Source: CAWCUZ01 sp963798795
GTDB taxonomy: Bacteria; Acidobacteriota; Vicinamibacteria; Vicinamibacterales; SCN-69-37
Assembly (NCBI GenBank): GCA_963798795.1
Contig: CAWCUZ010000001.1
Location: 248,001 to 312,000, forward strand
Direction: 5' to 3'
Length of the DNA stretch: 64,000 bases
Below are positions 9,752-18,370 of this stretch, piece by piece; the first letter of the stretch is position 1, and each line of letters begins with the position of its first letter. A program made the position numbers and the translations under genes. Below the pieces are notes generated by a model. The model saw nothing but the letters and a program-made list of their open reading frames with translations. It did no database searches and was not told the origin of the DNA.

Positions 9752-11208
9752 GGTCTGGTCGGAGCAGTGCGATGAGGCGCCACCGCCGCCCGGGCGGCGG
9801 CAGCCATGGCGTCGCGCGGAGCCGGTCGCCCGGTCCACCATTCGAACTGGGCGCACGCCTGGGCCACGAGCATCTCGAGGCCGCCGATGACGCCCGCGCC
9901 GGCTTCGCGCGCGCGGCGCATCAGGGTCGTCTCGGCGGGGTTGTAGACGAGGTCGTACACGAGCCTCCCCGGCGCGCCCGCGAGGGTGCGGCCGTCGATG
10001 GGCGCGCGGTCGACGTCCGGCCACGTGCCGGCCGGCGTGGCGTTGACGAACAGGTCCCAGCCGGAGGCGGGCGGCCACGACGTGGCGGCCACCTGGAACG
10101 CCGTGGCCAGAGCGAGGGCTCGCTCGGGGCGACGCGCGGCCACTTCCACGGACGCGCCCCGAGATACCAGCGCCTGCACGACGGCGCGGGCTGCGCCGCC
10201 GGCGCCCGCCACGACGGCGTGGCGACCGGCCAGACGAAGGCCCCGGGTGTCGAGCGGGGCCAGAAACGCGGCGGCGTCGAAATTCCGCCCCGTCCATTCG
10301 CGGGCCTGGCGGCGCACGGTGTTGACGGCGCCCATCCGCTCCGTGTCGGGGTCCTCGACCCGCACGCGGGCGGCGGCGGCGTTCTTGAGCGGCGCCGTCA
10401 CGCTCGCGCCCGAGAGCGCGATCGCGCCGGCGACCTCCAGGAACTCGTCCGCGTCGTCCGTTTCGAGCGGAACGTAGACGGCATCGAGGCCAAGCTCGGC
10501 GAACGCGGCGTTGTGCATGGCCGGTGACGCCGAGTGCGCCAGCGGCGCGCCGGTCAGGCCGTACACCTCCGAGGCGGCGGTCACGTCGTGCACCCGATAC
10601 GTGTCGAGCAGGGCCGCCGTGGGAATCTGTCCGGGCGCGGCCGCCCCCGCATACGTCCAGCAGGAGCCGAAGCCGGCCGGCCACGTGCGGGAGAGCTGCC
10701 CGCGCGATCCCATCGCGATGGCCACGTGCTCACCGGCATCGCGAACGGCGTTCCGGAGCGTGAGGCAGTCGCGCAGCCGATTGGCCGTCACCGCGATCTT
10801 GACGATGTGCGCGCCGCTCGACCGCATCGCACGGACACGGTCGGCGAGGTCGGACGGCGTTCCGTGGAGATCGTGGTGCGAGACGACGAGCCGCGTGTGC
10901 TCGTTGGAGGGCAGGGCCGTGCGGTCGGCGCTCCATTCCACATCCACGTACTCCGCTCCCTGCCGAACGGCTTCGGCCAGCAGTGTCAGGCGTTCGGGTT
11001 CGCTGCCGTCGAACCTGCCGCCTTCACGAGCCGGGCGGCACGTGATGACGACCGGTTTGCCGCGGCCGGCGAGCGCGCCGGCGACGTCGACGTCGCGAAC
11101 GCCGTCGAGCCGGATTTCCACGAGGTCCGCCCGGCGGGCGCCGTCGCGCCGCGTGCGCAGCTCCGCCATCGTGGCGGCCGTGACCGTTTCGCAGACCTGA
11201 ACTGCCAT
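9748..11208 (-). CDS. aroDE: bifunctional 3-dehydroquinate dehydratase / shikimate dehydrogenase
   Basis: Fused enzyme for two consecutive shikimate steps, 486 residues, frame intact. Residues about 1-212 are a type I dehydroquinase: EIRLD (31-35), catalytic His in SHHD (about 111-112) and Schiff-base Lys137 in IVKIAV. Residues about 213-486 are shikimate dehydrogenase: AHSASP (224-229) for shikimate, catalytic Lys275 in TAPLK, GAVNTV (293-298), the nucleotide loop GAGGAARAV (from 335) and GGLEMLVAQA near the end. In the usual N-T-D motif the Thr is Phe (RNFD). The fusion resembles the plant and chlamydial enzymes. First gene of the attenuated operon; its ATG follows the terminator U-run by about three bases and its only SD-like sequence (GGAG) lies inside the terminator stem. 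Confidence 0.95.
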   Translation of the reverse strand: MAVQVCETVTAATMAELRTRRDGARRADLVEIRLDGVRDVDVAGALAGRGKPVVITCRPAREGGRFDGSEPERLTLLAEAVRQGAEYVDVEWSADRTALPSNEHTRLVVSHHDLHGTPSDLADRVRAMRSSGAHIVKIAVTANRLRDCLTLRNAVRDAGEHVAIAMGSRGQLSRTWPAGFGSCWTYAGAAAPGQIPTAALLDTYRVHDVTAASEVYGLTGAPLAHSASPAMHNAAFAELGLDAVYVPLETDDADEFLEVAGAIALSGASVTAPLKNAAAARVRVEDPDTERMGAVNTVRRQAREWTGRNFDAAAFLAPLDTRGLRLAGRHAVVAGAGGAARAVVQALVSRGASVEVAARRPERALALATAFQVAATSWPPASGWDLFVNATPAGTWPDVDRAPIDGRTLAGAPGRLVYDLVYNPAETTLMRRAREAGAGVIGGLEMLVAQACAQFEWWTGRPAPRDAMAAAARAAVAPHRTAPTRP

Positions 11209-11210
11209 AG

Positions 11211-11250
11211 AAACAAAAAGGCCTCTCCAGCCGAGGGACTGAAGAGGCCT
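11211..11250 (-). terminator. intrinsic terminator of the trp attenuator
   Basis: On the minus strand a 12-bp stem (5' arm 11250-11239, 3' arm 11230-11219) has 11 Watson-Crick pairs and one G-U, an eight-base loop, and a T-rich tail (TTTT-G-TTT). It lies between the leader peptide stop and the aroDE start, which is where an attenuator terminator is expected. The 5' arm can pair instead with 11292-11284. Confidence 0.93.
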
Positions 11251-11271
11251 GAAACCGTCGCGCCGGATGAG

Positions 11272-11367
11272 CTAGATCGCGCGGACCTCCCCAGTCGTGC
11301 CCCGATACCACCACCAATACGCGGAGGCGTCGATCGAAACCTGGCGCAGGACTGAGGAAGCTGCCAT
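11272..11367 (-). CDS. trpL: trp operon leader peptide (31 aa, YWWWY)
   Basis: Short ORF with ATG at 11367 and TAG at 11272-11274. Residues 17-21 read Tyr-Trp-Trp-Trp-Tyr; the three Trp codons are at 11316-11308. This is the control region of a ribosome-mediated attenuator. A ribosome that stalls at the Trp codons leaves downstream segment 11292-11284 free to pair with the terminator 5' arm. A ribosome that reaches the stop covers that segment and the terminator forms. The flanking Tyr codons may add tyrosine sensing, fitting the presence of aroF and tyrA in the operon. The frame is open upstream, but ATG 11367 lies just after the predicted transcription start, so it is preferred. Confidence 0.9.
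   Translation of the reverse strand: MAASSVLRQVSIDASAYWWWYRGTTGEVRAI
11284..11292 (-). promoter_or_regulatory. antiterminator arm of the trp attenuator
   Basis: On the minus strand GGGGAGGTC can form nine pairs (six Watson-Crick, three G-U) with GGCCTCTTC at 11249-11241, which is the 5' half of the terminator stem. The two structures are mutually exclusive. The arm begins 15 nt after the last Trp codon and ends 9 nt before the leader stop codon, the spacing expected for ribosome-controlled switching. Confidence 0.75.
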
Positions 11368-11384
11368 CGGTCGCGTTCGAGCGG

Positions 11385-11414
11385 AGCGTACCAGAGCGAG
11401 CGGTGGCCGGTCAA
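11385..11414 (-). promoter_or_regulatory. promoter of the aromatic/trp operon
   Basis: Minus-strand -35 box TTGACC (11414-11409), 18-bp spacer, -10 box TACGCT (11390-11385). Transcription would begin near 11378, about ten bases before the leader-peptide ATG. The -35 box overlaps the start region of the divergent S55 peptidase gene. Confidence 0.65.
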
Positions 11415-13292
11415 ATGCGGGCGTGCTATAACGGGTTCTTGGATTGCTCTTCCCCACGGCTCCGGCACCCGCTGGCCGTTCTGGCGGCGGCCGCGCTGGC
11501 GGCCTCGACGCTCGCAGCAGCGCCGGCCCAATCCACGTTCCTGCCGATCGACGAGGTTCGACCGGGCATGGTCGGCGTGGGGCGCACCGTCTTTGCCGGC
11601 GACCGGATCGACGAGTTCAACGTCGAGATCATCGGCGTCCTCAAGAACATCATGGGTCCGCGCCGCAACCTGATCCTCGCGCGGCTCGAGGGCGCTCGGC
11701 TCGCCGACACGGGGGTCATCCAGGGCATGAGCGGGAGTCCCGTCTACGTCGACGGTCGGCTGGTCGGCGCCGTCTCGTACTCGCTCGGATCGTTTCCGCT
11801 GGAGCCGCTCGCCGGCATCACGCCCATCGGCGAGATGATCGGCGCGGTCGACTCGCCCGGTCCCCGCGCCAGCGCGGCGGCGTTCCTGCCCGAGTGGCCG
11901 GCGACGCCGCAGGAGGTGTTCGCGTCGCTGCGGCGGATCGCGGAGCGCGCGGCGGCGCCGCTCACGCCCGCCGCCGGCCTGCAGATGCTCGGTCCGGCGT
12001 CGATGGCCGAGTGGGCGCCGGCGCTGCGGCCCATCCGCGCGGCCTTGGTCCTGAGCGGCTTTGCGCCCGATGTCGGATCCGCACTGCGCCAGGCGCTCGC
12101 CGTCAGCGGCCCCGGCACCCAGGTGTCTCGTTCGCCGGAGCTGTCGGAGTCCACCACGCCCCTCCGCCCCGGCGATCCCGTCGGTGCCAGCCTGATCCGC
12201 GGCGATCTCGAGATGGGCGCGTCCGGCACGGTCACCTACGTCGACCAGGGCCGGGTCTACGCCTTCGGGCACTCCTTCCTGAACCTCGGCAGCACCACGA
12301 TGGCGATGACGCGCGCGCACGTGTACGCCGTGCTGCCGAGTCTGGAATCGTCGATGAAGATCGCCACGCTCGGCCCGGTGGTCGGCACGCTCACCCAGGA
12401 CCGCACGACCGCGATCGGCGGGCGGCTCGGCAGCGGGCCGGACGAGCTGCGGGTGTCGGTGACGCTGCGGTCCGACCGCGCGCCCGAAGAGAAGTTCACG
12501 TTCTACGTGCTGCAGGATGAGCTGCTCACCCCGCTCTTCAGCTACGTCGCGGTGCTCAACGCGCTGTCGTCGTACGAGCGGCAGGCCGGCACGCTGTCCA
12601 TTGCGGCGACCGGGACGGTTTCGTTCGGTGACGCGGGCGACGTGGCCCTGGACGATGCCTTTGTCGGCGAGGCGGCGCTGCCGTCCGCCGCGGCGGCCGC
12701 GACGGCGGCCATCGGCGTCGCGGCGACCAATCCGTTTCGCGCGGTCCTGCCGAAGTCGCTCGATCTCACGTTGACGGCGTCCGAACAGCCCAGGGGCGCC
12801 ACCATCGAGCGCGCCTGGCTGAATACGAATCGGCCGAAGCCGGGCGGCCGGTACGACGTGCAGGTGCTGCTGCGCGACTATCGCGGCGGCACCGAAACCG
12901 TCAGCATTCCCGTGACGATGCCGTCGGTGGCATCCGGTCCGCTCACGCTGCTCGTCAGCGACGGCCCGACGCTCACGGCGCTCGAGCAGCGCGAGCTGCG
13001 GCCCGGCAAGCCCCATGATTTCAGCGGACTGATCGCGCAGCTCAACGCGGCGCGGCGCAACAACCGCATCTACGTCCGCCTGCTCGACTCGACCGCCGGC
13101 GCGGTCGTGGCCGGCGAGACGCTACCGGCGCTGCCGGAGTCGATCCGCTCGGTGCTTACTGGCGATACCTCGGTGGAGTCGAAGACGATCTCGCGCACGG
13201 TGGTCGGGTCGTGGGAGCAGCGCCTGGACCGTGCCGTGCAGGGGTCGCGCGAGATCGCGATTCGGCTCGACACGTCGACGGGATCGCGCTGA
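11415..13292 (+). CDS. exported SpoIVB-like (S55 family) serine peptidase
   Basis: About 625 residues, frame intact. An N-terminal signal-like segment (PLAVLAAAALAASTLAAAP) is followed by TFLPIDEVRPGMVGVGRTVF. GVIQGMSGSPVYVDGRLVG then carries the SGSP serine typical of SpoIVB, and VYAFGHSFLNLG holds a conserved His. The last 250 residues look like beta-rich domains. In Bacillus SpoIVB cleaves SpoIVFA during sporulation; here there is no sign of sporulation, so the substrate is unknown and periplasmic proteolysis is inferred. The start is uncertain: ATG 11415, or TTG 11439 if TATAAC at 11427-11432 is the -10 box. The next gene follows after about 20 bases, suggesting co-transcription. Confidence 0.75.
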   Translation: MRACYNGFLDCSSPRLRHPLAVLAAAALAASTLAAAPAQSTFLPIDEVRPGMVGVGRTVFAGDRIDEFNVEIIGVLKNIMGPRRNLILARLEGARLADTGVIQGMSGSPVYVDGRLVGAVSYSLGSFPLEPLAGITPIGEMIGAVDSPGPRASAAAFLPEWPATPQEVFASLRRIAERAAAPLTPAAGLQMLGPASMAEWAPALRPIRAALVLSGFAPDVGSALRQALAVSGPGTQVSRSPELSESTTPLRPGDPVGASLIRGDLEMGASGTVTYVDQGRVYAFGHSFLNLGSTTMAMTRAHVYAVLPSLESSMKIATLGPVVGTLTQDRTTAIGGRLGSGPDELRVSVTLRSDRAPEEKFTFYVLQDELLTPLFSYVAVLNALSSYERQAGTLSIAATGTVSFGDAGDVALDDAFVGEAALPSAAAAATAAIGVAATNPFRAVLPKSLDLTLTASEQPRGATIERAWLNTNRPKPGGRYDVQVLLRDYRGGTETVSIPVTMPSVASGPLTLLVSDGPTLTALEQRELRPGKPHDFSGLIAQLNAARRNNRIYVRLLDSTAGAVVAGETLPALPESIRSVLTGDTSVESKTISRTVVGSWEQRLDRAVQGSREIAIRLDTSTGSR

Positions 13293-13311
13293 GTCCGTGG
13301 CCACACCGCTC

Positions 13312-15453
13312 ATGTCCTTCACATCCGGTTCGCGCTGGTGGCGCCCGTCTCTCGTCCTCGTCCTGCTGTCCTGTGCCGTCGCGGCCCTGCGCGCCTCCGG
13401 TCCCGTGTTCTGGGTCGTCGGCACGCCGGCGGAGTTGATGAAAGGCACGTCGGACGGCGTCTACATCAGCCTCGAGGGTGGCGTCACCGCGGGACCGCGC
13501 CTCACCAACCGGCTCACCTCCACGCCGCCCCAGGTCTGGGCGCTGGCGCTGGGGTCTGACGATTCGATCTGGGCCGGCACGGGCGGCGATGGCCGCGTGC
13601 TCCACCTCCGCGCGGGCCAACCGGAGCAGACCGTCTTCGATGCCGACGAAAGCGGCGTCTTTGCCCTCGCGGTGGCCGGCACGAAGGTCTACGCGGCGAC
13701 CTCGCCCGACGGCCGCGTGTACGTCATCGACGGCGCGAGCCCCGCCAAGCCGTTCTTCGATCCGGCAGAGAAGTACATCTGGGCCCTGGCGGTCGATCGC
13801 GGGGGCAATCTCTGGGTCGGCGCCGGCAGCCCTGCGGTCGTCTACAAAGTCGACGCCGCCGGCAAGGACACGGTGGTCTACAAGCCGCCCGCCGCCCACG
13901 TCGTGTCGCTCGTGCCCGATGCCTCCGGCCGGATGCTCGCCGGCACCGAGTCGCCGGGGCGACTCTACCGCTTCGACGCCGCCGACCATCCGTTCGTACT
14001 CGTCGATTCCGGTCTCACTGAGATGCACGCGATCTCGACCGGACCGGACGGCGCGATCTTCGCGGCGGCCGTGAGCAGCGGCACTGCGTCGCCGCCCGAA
14101 TCGGGCGAGACCGCCGCCGTCTCCGCGGCGGCGCCGCCCAGCCCTCCGGCCGGCGGCGCCACGCCGGCCGCCGCGCCGAATCGGCGATCGGTCGTCTACC
14201 GCATCGACGCGAACGGGTCGTGGGAGCCGCTCTGGGAAACCGACGACGTCGTGTACGACCTGGCGGCGATGGACGACGGTGGCGTGCTTGCGGCGACCGG
14301 TCCGGACGGCCGGCTCTACAAGGTCGAGGCCGACCGGCGCGTCCTGCTGTACTCGGGCGTGGACGCGCGGCAGATCACGCGCGTCCTCGCGCCGCGCGAC
14401 CGCAACGTCGCGGCCATTGCCACCGCCAACCCCGGGCGCGTCGTCCGGCTCGGACCGTCGGAGCAGTCGCCGGCGACCTACGTCTCGCCGGTGCGCGACA
14501 CGAAGGGACCGTCGGTGTGGGGCGCGATCAGCTGGGAGTCGATGGGACAGGTCGAGCTCTTCACCCGTTCCGGCAACACGAGCACGCCGGACGACTCGTG
14601 GAGCGACTGGGCCGGTCCGTACGTCGGGAAGATCGGCGAGGCCATCAAGAGCCCGGCCGGCCGCTTCCTCCAATGGCGGGCGGTGTTCACGCATCCGCCG
14701 GCTCCGCCGCTGCCGACCCTCACGTCCGTGACCGTGTCGTACCTGCCCCGCAATGCCCGGCCGTCGGTCGACGCGATTACGGTCCATCCGCCCGGTGTGG
14801 TCTTTCAGCGTCCATTCTCGAGTGACGACGCGGCCGTTGCCGGTCTGGACGACGCCGTGGCCGCCGCGCGACGGCCGCCGGGGGCCGAAGCTGGCCCCAC
14901 CCCGCCGCTCGGGCGCCGCTGGTACCAGAAGGGCCTGCAGACGCTCGCCTGGAAGGCGGCCGACGACGATGGCGACCAGCTGACCTACTCGCTGTTCTAC
15001 CGGCGCGAAGGCGAGTCCGACTGGCATCCGCTGCGCAGCGATCTGGCGGACGAGATCTACGTGTGGGACGTGACATCGGTGCCGGACGGCCGCTACACGG
15101 TCAAGGTGGTCGCTTCGGACGCGATCGCGAACTCGCCGGACCGCGCGCTCACCGGCGAGAAGGAAAGCGATCCAATCGACGTGGACAATACGCCGCCGGT
15201 GATCAGCGCCGACATCGTGGGCCAGGGTGGCCCGGCGCATCTCGTCATCAAGGTCCACGACGCACAGAGCGCCATCCGGCGCGTCGAAGTCTCGCGCGCC
15301 GACGGTTCCTGGAACATCGTCTACCCGGTGGACGGCCTGGCTGATTCCCGCGACGAGCAGTACGACGTGCCGCTCGACGCGGCATCGGCGGCCCGCATCG
15401 TCGTGCGGGCGACGGACGTCCTGCTGAACGTGGCGTCCGTCGTGGTGCGGTAG
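13312..15453 (+). CDS. exported beta-propeller protein with C-terminal Ig/FN3-like region
   Basis: About 713 residues, frame intact. A signal-anchor segment (LVLVLLSCAVAAL) precedes repeated propeller blades of the kind SDDSIWAGTGGDGRVLHL, VYAATSPDGRVYVIDG, LWVGAGSPAVVYKVD and MLAGTESPGRLYRFD (about residues 60-400), broken by an Ala/Pro-rich linker around 275. The C-terminal third has beta-sandwich character with DDDGDQLTYSLFYRREG and RYTVKVVASDAIAN. No catalytic motif is seen. The propeller may be a docking or sensor domain acting with the upstream S55 peptidase; this is inference from adjacency. GTG 13297 is an alternative start. Confidence 0.7.
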   Translation: MSFTSGSRWWRPSLVLVLLSCAVAALRASGPVFWVVGTPAELMKGTSDGVYISLEGGVTAGPRLTNRLTSTPPQVWALALGSDDSIWAGTGGDGRVLHLRAGQPEQTVFDADESGVFALAVAGTKVYAATSPDGRVYVIDGASPAKPFFDPAEKYIWALAVDRGGNLWVGAGSPAVVYKVDAAGKDTVVYKPPAAHVVSLVPDASGRMLAGTESPGRLYRFDAADHPFVLVDSGLTEMHAISTGPDGAIFAAAVSSGTASPPESGETAAVSAAAPPSPPAGGATPAAAPNRRSVVYRIDANGSWEPLWETDDVVYDLAAMDDGGVLAATGPDGRLYKVEADRRVLLYSGVDARQITRVLAPRDRNVAAIATANPGRVVRLGPSEQSPATYVSPVRDTKGPSVWGAISWESMGQVELFTRSGNTSTPDDSWSDWAGPYVGKIGEAIKSPAGRFLQWRAVFTHPPAPPLPTLTSVTVSYLPRNARPSVDAITVHPPGVVFQRPFSSDDAAVAGLDDAVAAARRPPGAEAGPTPPLGRRWYQKGLQTLAWKAADDDGDQLTYSLFYRREGESDWHPLRSDLADEIYVWDVTSVPDGRYTVKVVASDAIANSPDRALTGEKESDPIDVDNTPPVISADIVGQGGPAHLVIKVHDAQSAIRRVEVSRADGSWNIVYPVDGLADSRDEQYDVPLDAASAARIVVRATDVLLNVASVVVR

Positions 15454-15465
15454 GTCAGCGGGGCG

Positions 15466-16248
15466 TCAGAGCGCCTTCGCTTCGACCGCGATCGGGTTGG
15501 CGTAGAGCCGCAGCTGAAGGACCGAGAGGCGCGCCGGCGACCACCGCGTGTCCGCGCCACGCAGGCGCGAGATCTCCGAGAGCAGCGTTTCGATCTCCTG
15601 GCGTTCCTCGCTGGACATCGAGCGGATGTCCATGACGCGGACGTCGTGGGCGACGAGCGACCCGAGCGCGCCGACCAGCTGGCTTTCGCTCGGCGAGCGG
15701 AACTCGGCCGGCAGCGCGACGTCGGTGATACCGCGTTTCATGGCGCCGCCCGCGTTGCCAAACTGCATCAGACGGGAATCGGCGTCCTGCCCTTCCGGCG
15801 TGGCCACCACGAACAGCGTGCCGGCCGGGGACCCGAGATTGTTGAGCAGCGCGGCCAGCGAGTCGGACCGCTCGGGCGCCGGTCCGAAGCGCAGAATCAC
15901 CGACACCAGCATGGCCGAGACGAAGGCCGCCACCACCGAGCCGGTGACCGCCAGGATCCAGTGCCAGTCGTCGAAGGCGCGGTGGAACATGGCCGGCCAC
16001 GACTGCGCGTTCTCGGCGCGCGTCCGGCTGACTACGCCCGCCGCCAGGCCGTCCAGCACGCCGGCCGGCAGCCGGCCGGCGGCATCGCGCAGGGCGTCGC
16101 CTACCGATCGCACACGGTCGACCTCGAGGGCGCACGTCGCACACTGCGCCAGGTGCCGGGAGATCGACAGCCGCGCGGCGCCGGGCAGCTCGCCGTCGAC
16201 GAAGGCGCCCAGGTGTGGACGCACGCGCGTGCAGCCGGCGGACATCAT
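15466..16248 (-). CDS. membrane anti-sigma factor with zinc-finger (zf-HC2) domain
   Basis: 260 residues. The N-terminal ASD/zf-HC2 motif is HLAQCATC (about 31-38) preceded by GAFVDGELPG. One transmembrane helix lies around residues 96-118 (LAVTGSVVAAFVSAMLVSVI). A periplasmic or outer part of about 140 residues has no recognised domain. ATG 16248 overlaps the sigma factor stop, the usual cis arrangement for an ECF sigma and its membrane anti-sigma. Signal and target genes are unknown. Confidence 0.88.
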   Translation of the reverse strand: MMSAGCTRVRPHLGAFVDGELPGAARLSISRHLAQCATCALEVDRVRSVGDALRDAAGRLPAGVLDGLAAGVVSRTRAENAQSWPAMFHRAFDDWHWILAVTGSVVAAFVSAMLVSVILRFGPAPERSDSLAALLNNLGSPAGTLFVVATPEGQDADSRLMQFGNAGGAMKRGITDVALPAEFRSPSESQLVGALGSLVAHDVRVMDIRSMSSEERQEIETLLSEISRLRGADTRWSPARLSVLQLRLYANPIAVEAKAL

Positions 16249-16847
16249 GACGCCGCCCCCAGGACGGAGCGCAGATTCTCACGCGCCCGGGCCAGGCGCG
16301 ACTTCACGGTGCCGACCGCCACACCCGTCGATGAGGCGATCTCGTCGTAGCTCAGCCCGTCGATTTCGCGCAGCACGATGACCGTGCGCTGATCGAACGG
16401 CAGCCTGTCGAGCGCGGCCCAGACCCGATCGGCCGTTTCGCGCTGCTGAAGCACGCGATCCGGCATGGCGAAGCTGCGCGATTCCGGCAGTTCGCCCGGA
16501 CCGGACATCGAGTCGTCGAGCGGCACCTGCTGCGAGCGGTGCCGGCGTCGCCACCAGCGCTGGCGGTTCGATGCCTGGTTCACCACGATCCGGTAGATCC
16601 AGGTCTTGAGGGTGGACTGGCCCCGGAACTGGGGAAGCGTGCGGAAGACGCGCAGGAAGACTTCCTGCGACAGGTCGAGCGCCTCCTGCGCGTCGCCGAG
16701 CAGGTGCAGGGCCAACTGGTAGACCATCCGCTGATGGTCCGTGACGAGCCGCGAGCAGGCCGCCTCGTCGCCCCCGGCGCACTGCTGCACGAGCGCCCAG
16801 TCGGCGCTGGCGGCGTCGGGCCACGCGAGTGCGCGGAGCGGTTTCAC
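16245..16847 (-). CDS. ECF RNA polymerase sigma factor
   Basis: 200 residues. Region 2 has LVTDHQRMVYQLALHLLGD and DLSQEVFLRVFRTLPQFRG, with TWIYRIVVNQASNRQR. Region 4 has LPFDQRTVIVLREIDGLSY followed by an HTH (DEIASSTGVAVGTVKSRLARAREN). It would direct transcription of an envelope or stress regulon when released by the overlapping anti-sigma. The start is GTG 16847 (VKPLRALAW). Confidence 0.93.
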   Translation of the reverse strand: MKPLRALAWPDAASADWALVQQCAGGDEAACSRLVTDHQRMVYQLALHLLGDAQEALDLSQEVFLRVFRTLPQFRGQSTLKTWIYRIVVNQASNRQRWWRRRHRSQQVPLDDSMSGPGELPESRSFAMPDRVLQQRETADRVWAALDRLPFDQRTVIVLREIDGLSYDEIASSTGVAVGTVKSRLARARENLRSVLGAAS

Positions 16848-16945
16848 GAACTCTCTGGCGTCATGGTAGCACTCTGCCGGGCTCGGTCTGTCGAGAGGTT
16901 AGACTCCACGGCTCCGGGGAGGTTCCGAGCGGGTAAGATGCTGCC

Positions 16946-18358
16946 GTGCGGCGCTATTTCGCCCTGACTGCCCTGCTGGCCGTGGTGGCCGCCGCGGTGG
17001 CGTTCGGCTCACGGCTGAACCAGGACCGCCACTATCGCGAGGCGCTGGCCGCCGGTGAACGGGCGTTGGCCGCCGGGCAGCCGTACGCGGCCGTCGAGCA
17101 GTTCAGCGGCGCGCTGGCGCTCCATCCCGGGTCGATGGCCGCCTACTTCCTGCGGGCCAGCGCCTACCGCGCCTCGCATCGGGACGACGAGGCGGTGCGC
17201 GACTTGCGCGAAGCCGTCCGGCTCGCGCCCGACGCCCTTCAGCCGCTCATTGCGCTGGGCGACCTCTATCACGATGCGGGCGATCCGGCGCGCGCGGTCG
17301 ACTACTACGACCAGGCTGCCCGTCTGAACGATCGCGATCCGCGCCTGCTCTACAAGCTGGCGCTCGCGCGCTACCAGGCCGGCGCCCCGACCGAAGCGAT
17401 CGAGCCGCTCACCCGCGCCATCGCGCGGAACGACTCGCTCGGCGAAGCCGAGTACCTGCTCGGTCTGGTGTACCGCGACAGCGGCGATCCCACGCGCGCC
17501 ACAGCCGCTCTCGAACAGGCGGTCAAAGTGACCCCGACGCTGATCCCGGCGCGAGAGGAACTCGTCGACCTGTACGGCGCCCAGCAACGCCCGCTCGACG
17601 AGATGCGCCAACTGCAGGCGCTGGCGCATCTCGATCCCGGCGTGCGGCGGACCACGGCCATCGCGCTGGCCCAGGCGCGCGGCAATCAGTTCGACGCCGC
17701 GCTCGCCACCCTCCACGAGGCGGGCGGCCTCGAGGCGGCGAGTTCGAGTGTGCAACTCGCCCTCGGCCGCGTCTACCTGGCCCGGGCCGAGCGCGGCTCC
17801 AATCCGGCCGCCGCCCGCAACGCCCTCGCCGTGCTCGAGCGGGCCCTGGGCGGCTCGGCCCGCCGCAGCGAGGGGCTGGCCCTCTTCGGCCGCGCCTTGT
17901 ACCTCGGTGGTGACGCCCTCGGCGCTGAACGGCTGCTTCAGGAAGCCGTCTCGACCTCGCCGGTCGATGCCGAGGCGTTCAGCTACCTGGCGGACGCGGC
18001 GGAACGGCGCAGCCACTGGCTCGATGCGCGTGACGCGCTGCTCAACCTCGCCGCCCTCCAGGGCGAGGCGGTCGACATGGCGGACCGGTCCGCCCGCTGG
18101 CGGCGCATCGGCCTGCTCTCCGTGCGGGGCGGTGAGCCGGCAGTCGCGGTGCCGTATCTCGTTCGGGCCGTTGCCAACGGCTACGAGGACGCGGCGACGC
18201 TCGCCGGGCTGGCCGAGGCGCAGTGGCGCAGTGGCCAGCACGGCGTCGCGCTCGAGAGCCTGGCGCGCGCCCGCACGCTGGACGCCGCGGACCCGGAAGT
18301 GCTGCGGGTCTACAAGGAAGTCAGAAGGCAGAAGGCAGAAGGCAGAAGTAAGAAGTGA
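16946..18358 (+). CDS. membrane-anchored TPR protein
   Basis: 470 residues, frame intact. An N-terminal hydrophobic segment (ALTALLAVVAAAVAFG) acts as signal anchor. The rest is a tandem array of TPR-like helical pairs, for example PYAAVEQFSGALALHPGS, LIALGDLYHDAGDPARAVDY, and AEYLLGLVYRDSGDPTRATA. Probably a periplasmic scaffold. The last ten residues (RQKAEGRSKK) are encoded by a 7-bp tandem repeat, so the true tail may have been extended by repeat growth. Starts with GTG 16946. Confidence 0.75.
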   Translation: MRRYFALTALLAVVAAAVAFGSRLNQDRHYREALAAGERALAAGQPYAAVEQFSGALALHPGSMAAYFLRASAYRASHRDDEAVRDLREAVRLAPDALQPLIALGDLYHDAGDPARAVDYYDQAARLNDRDPRLLYKLALARYQAGAPTEAIEPLTRAIARNDSLGEAEYLLGLVYRDSGDPTRATAALEQAVKVTPTLIPAREELVDLYGAQQRPLDEMRQLQALAHLDPGVRRTTAIALAQARGNQFDAALATLHEAGGLEAASSSVQLALGRVYLARAERGSNPAAARNALAVLERALGGSARRSEGLALFGRALYLGGDALGAERLLQEAVSTSPVDAEAFSYLADAAERRSHWLDARDALLNLAALQGEAVDMADRSARWRRIGLLSVRGGEPAVAVPYLVRAVANGYEDAATLAGLAEAQWRSGQHGVALESLARARTLDAADPEVLRVYKEVRRQKAEGRSKK

Positions 18359-18370
18359 GACGTCAGAACT
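18322..18370. repeat. 7-bp tandem repeat (CAGAAGG) across the TPR/dppC convergent junction
   Basis: Three exact and two near-exact copies of CAGAAGG occupy 18322-18356, decaying to about 18370. The array encodes the C-terminus of the TPR protein and abuts the dppC stop codon on the other strand. Confidence 0.85.
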
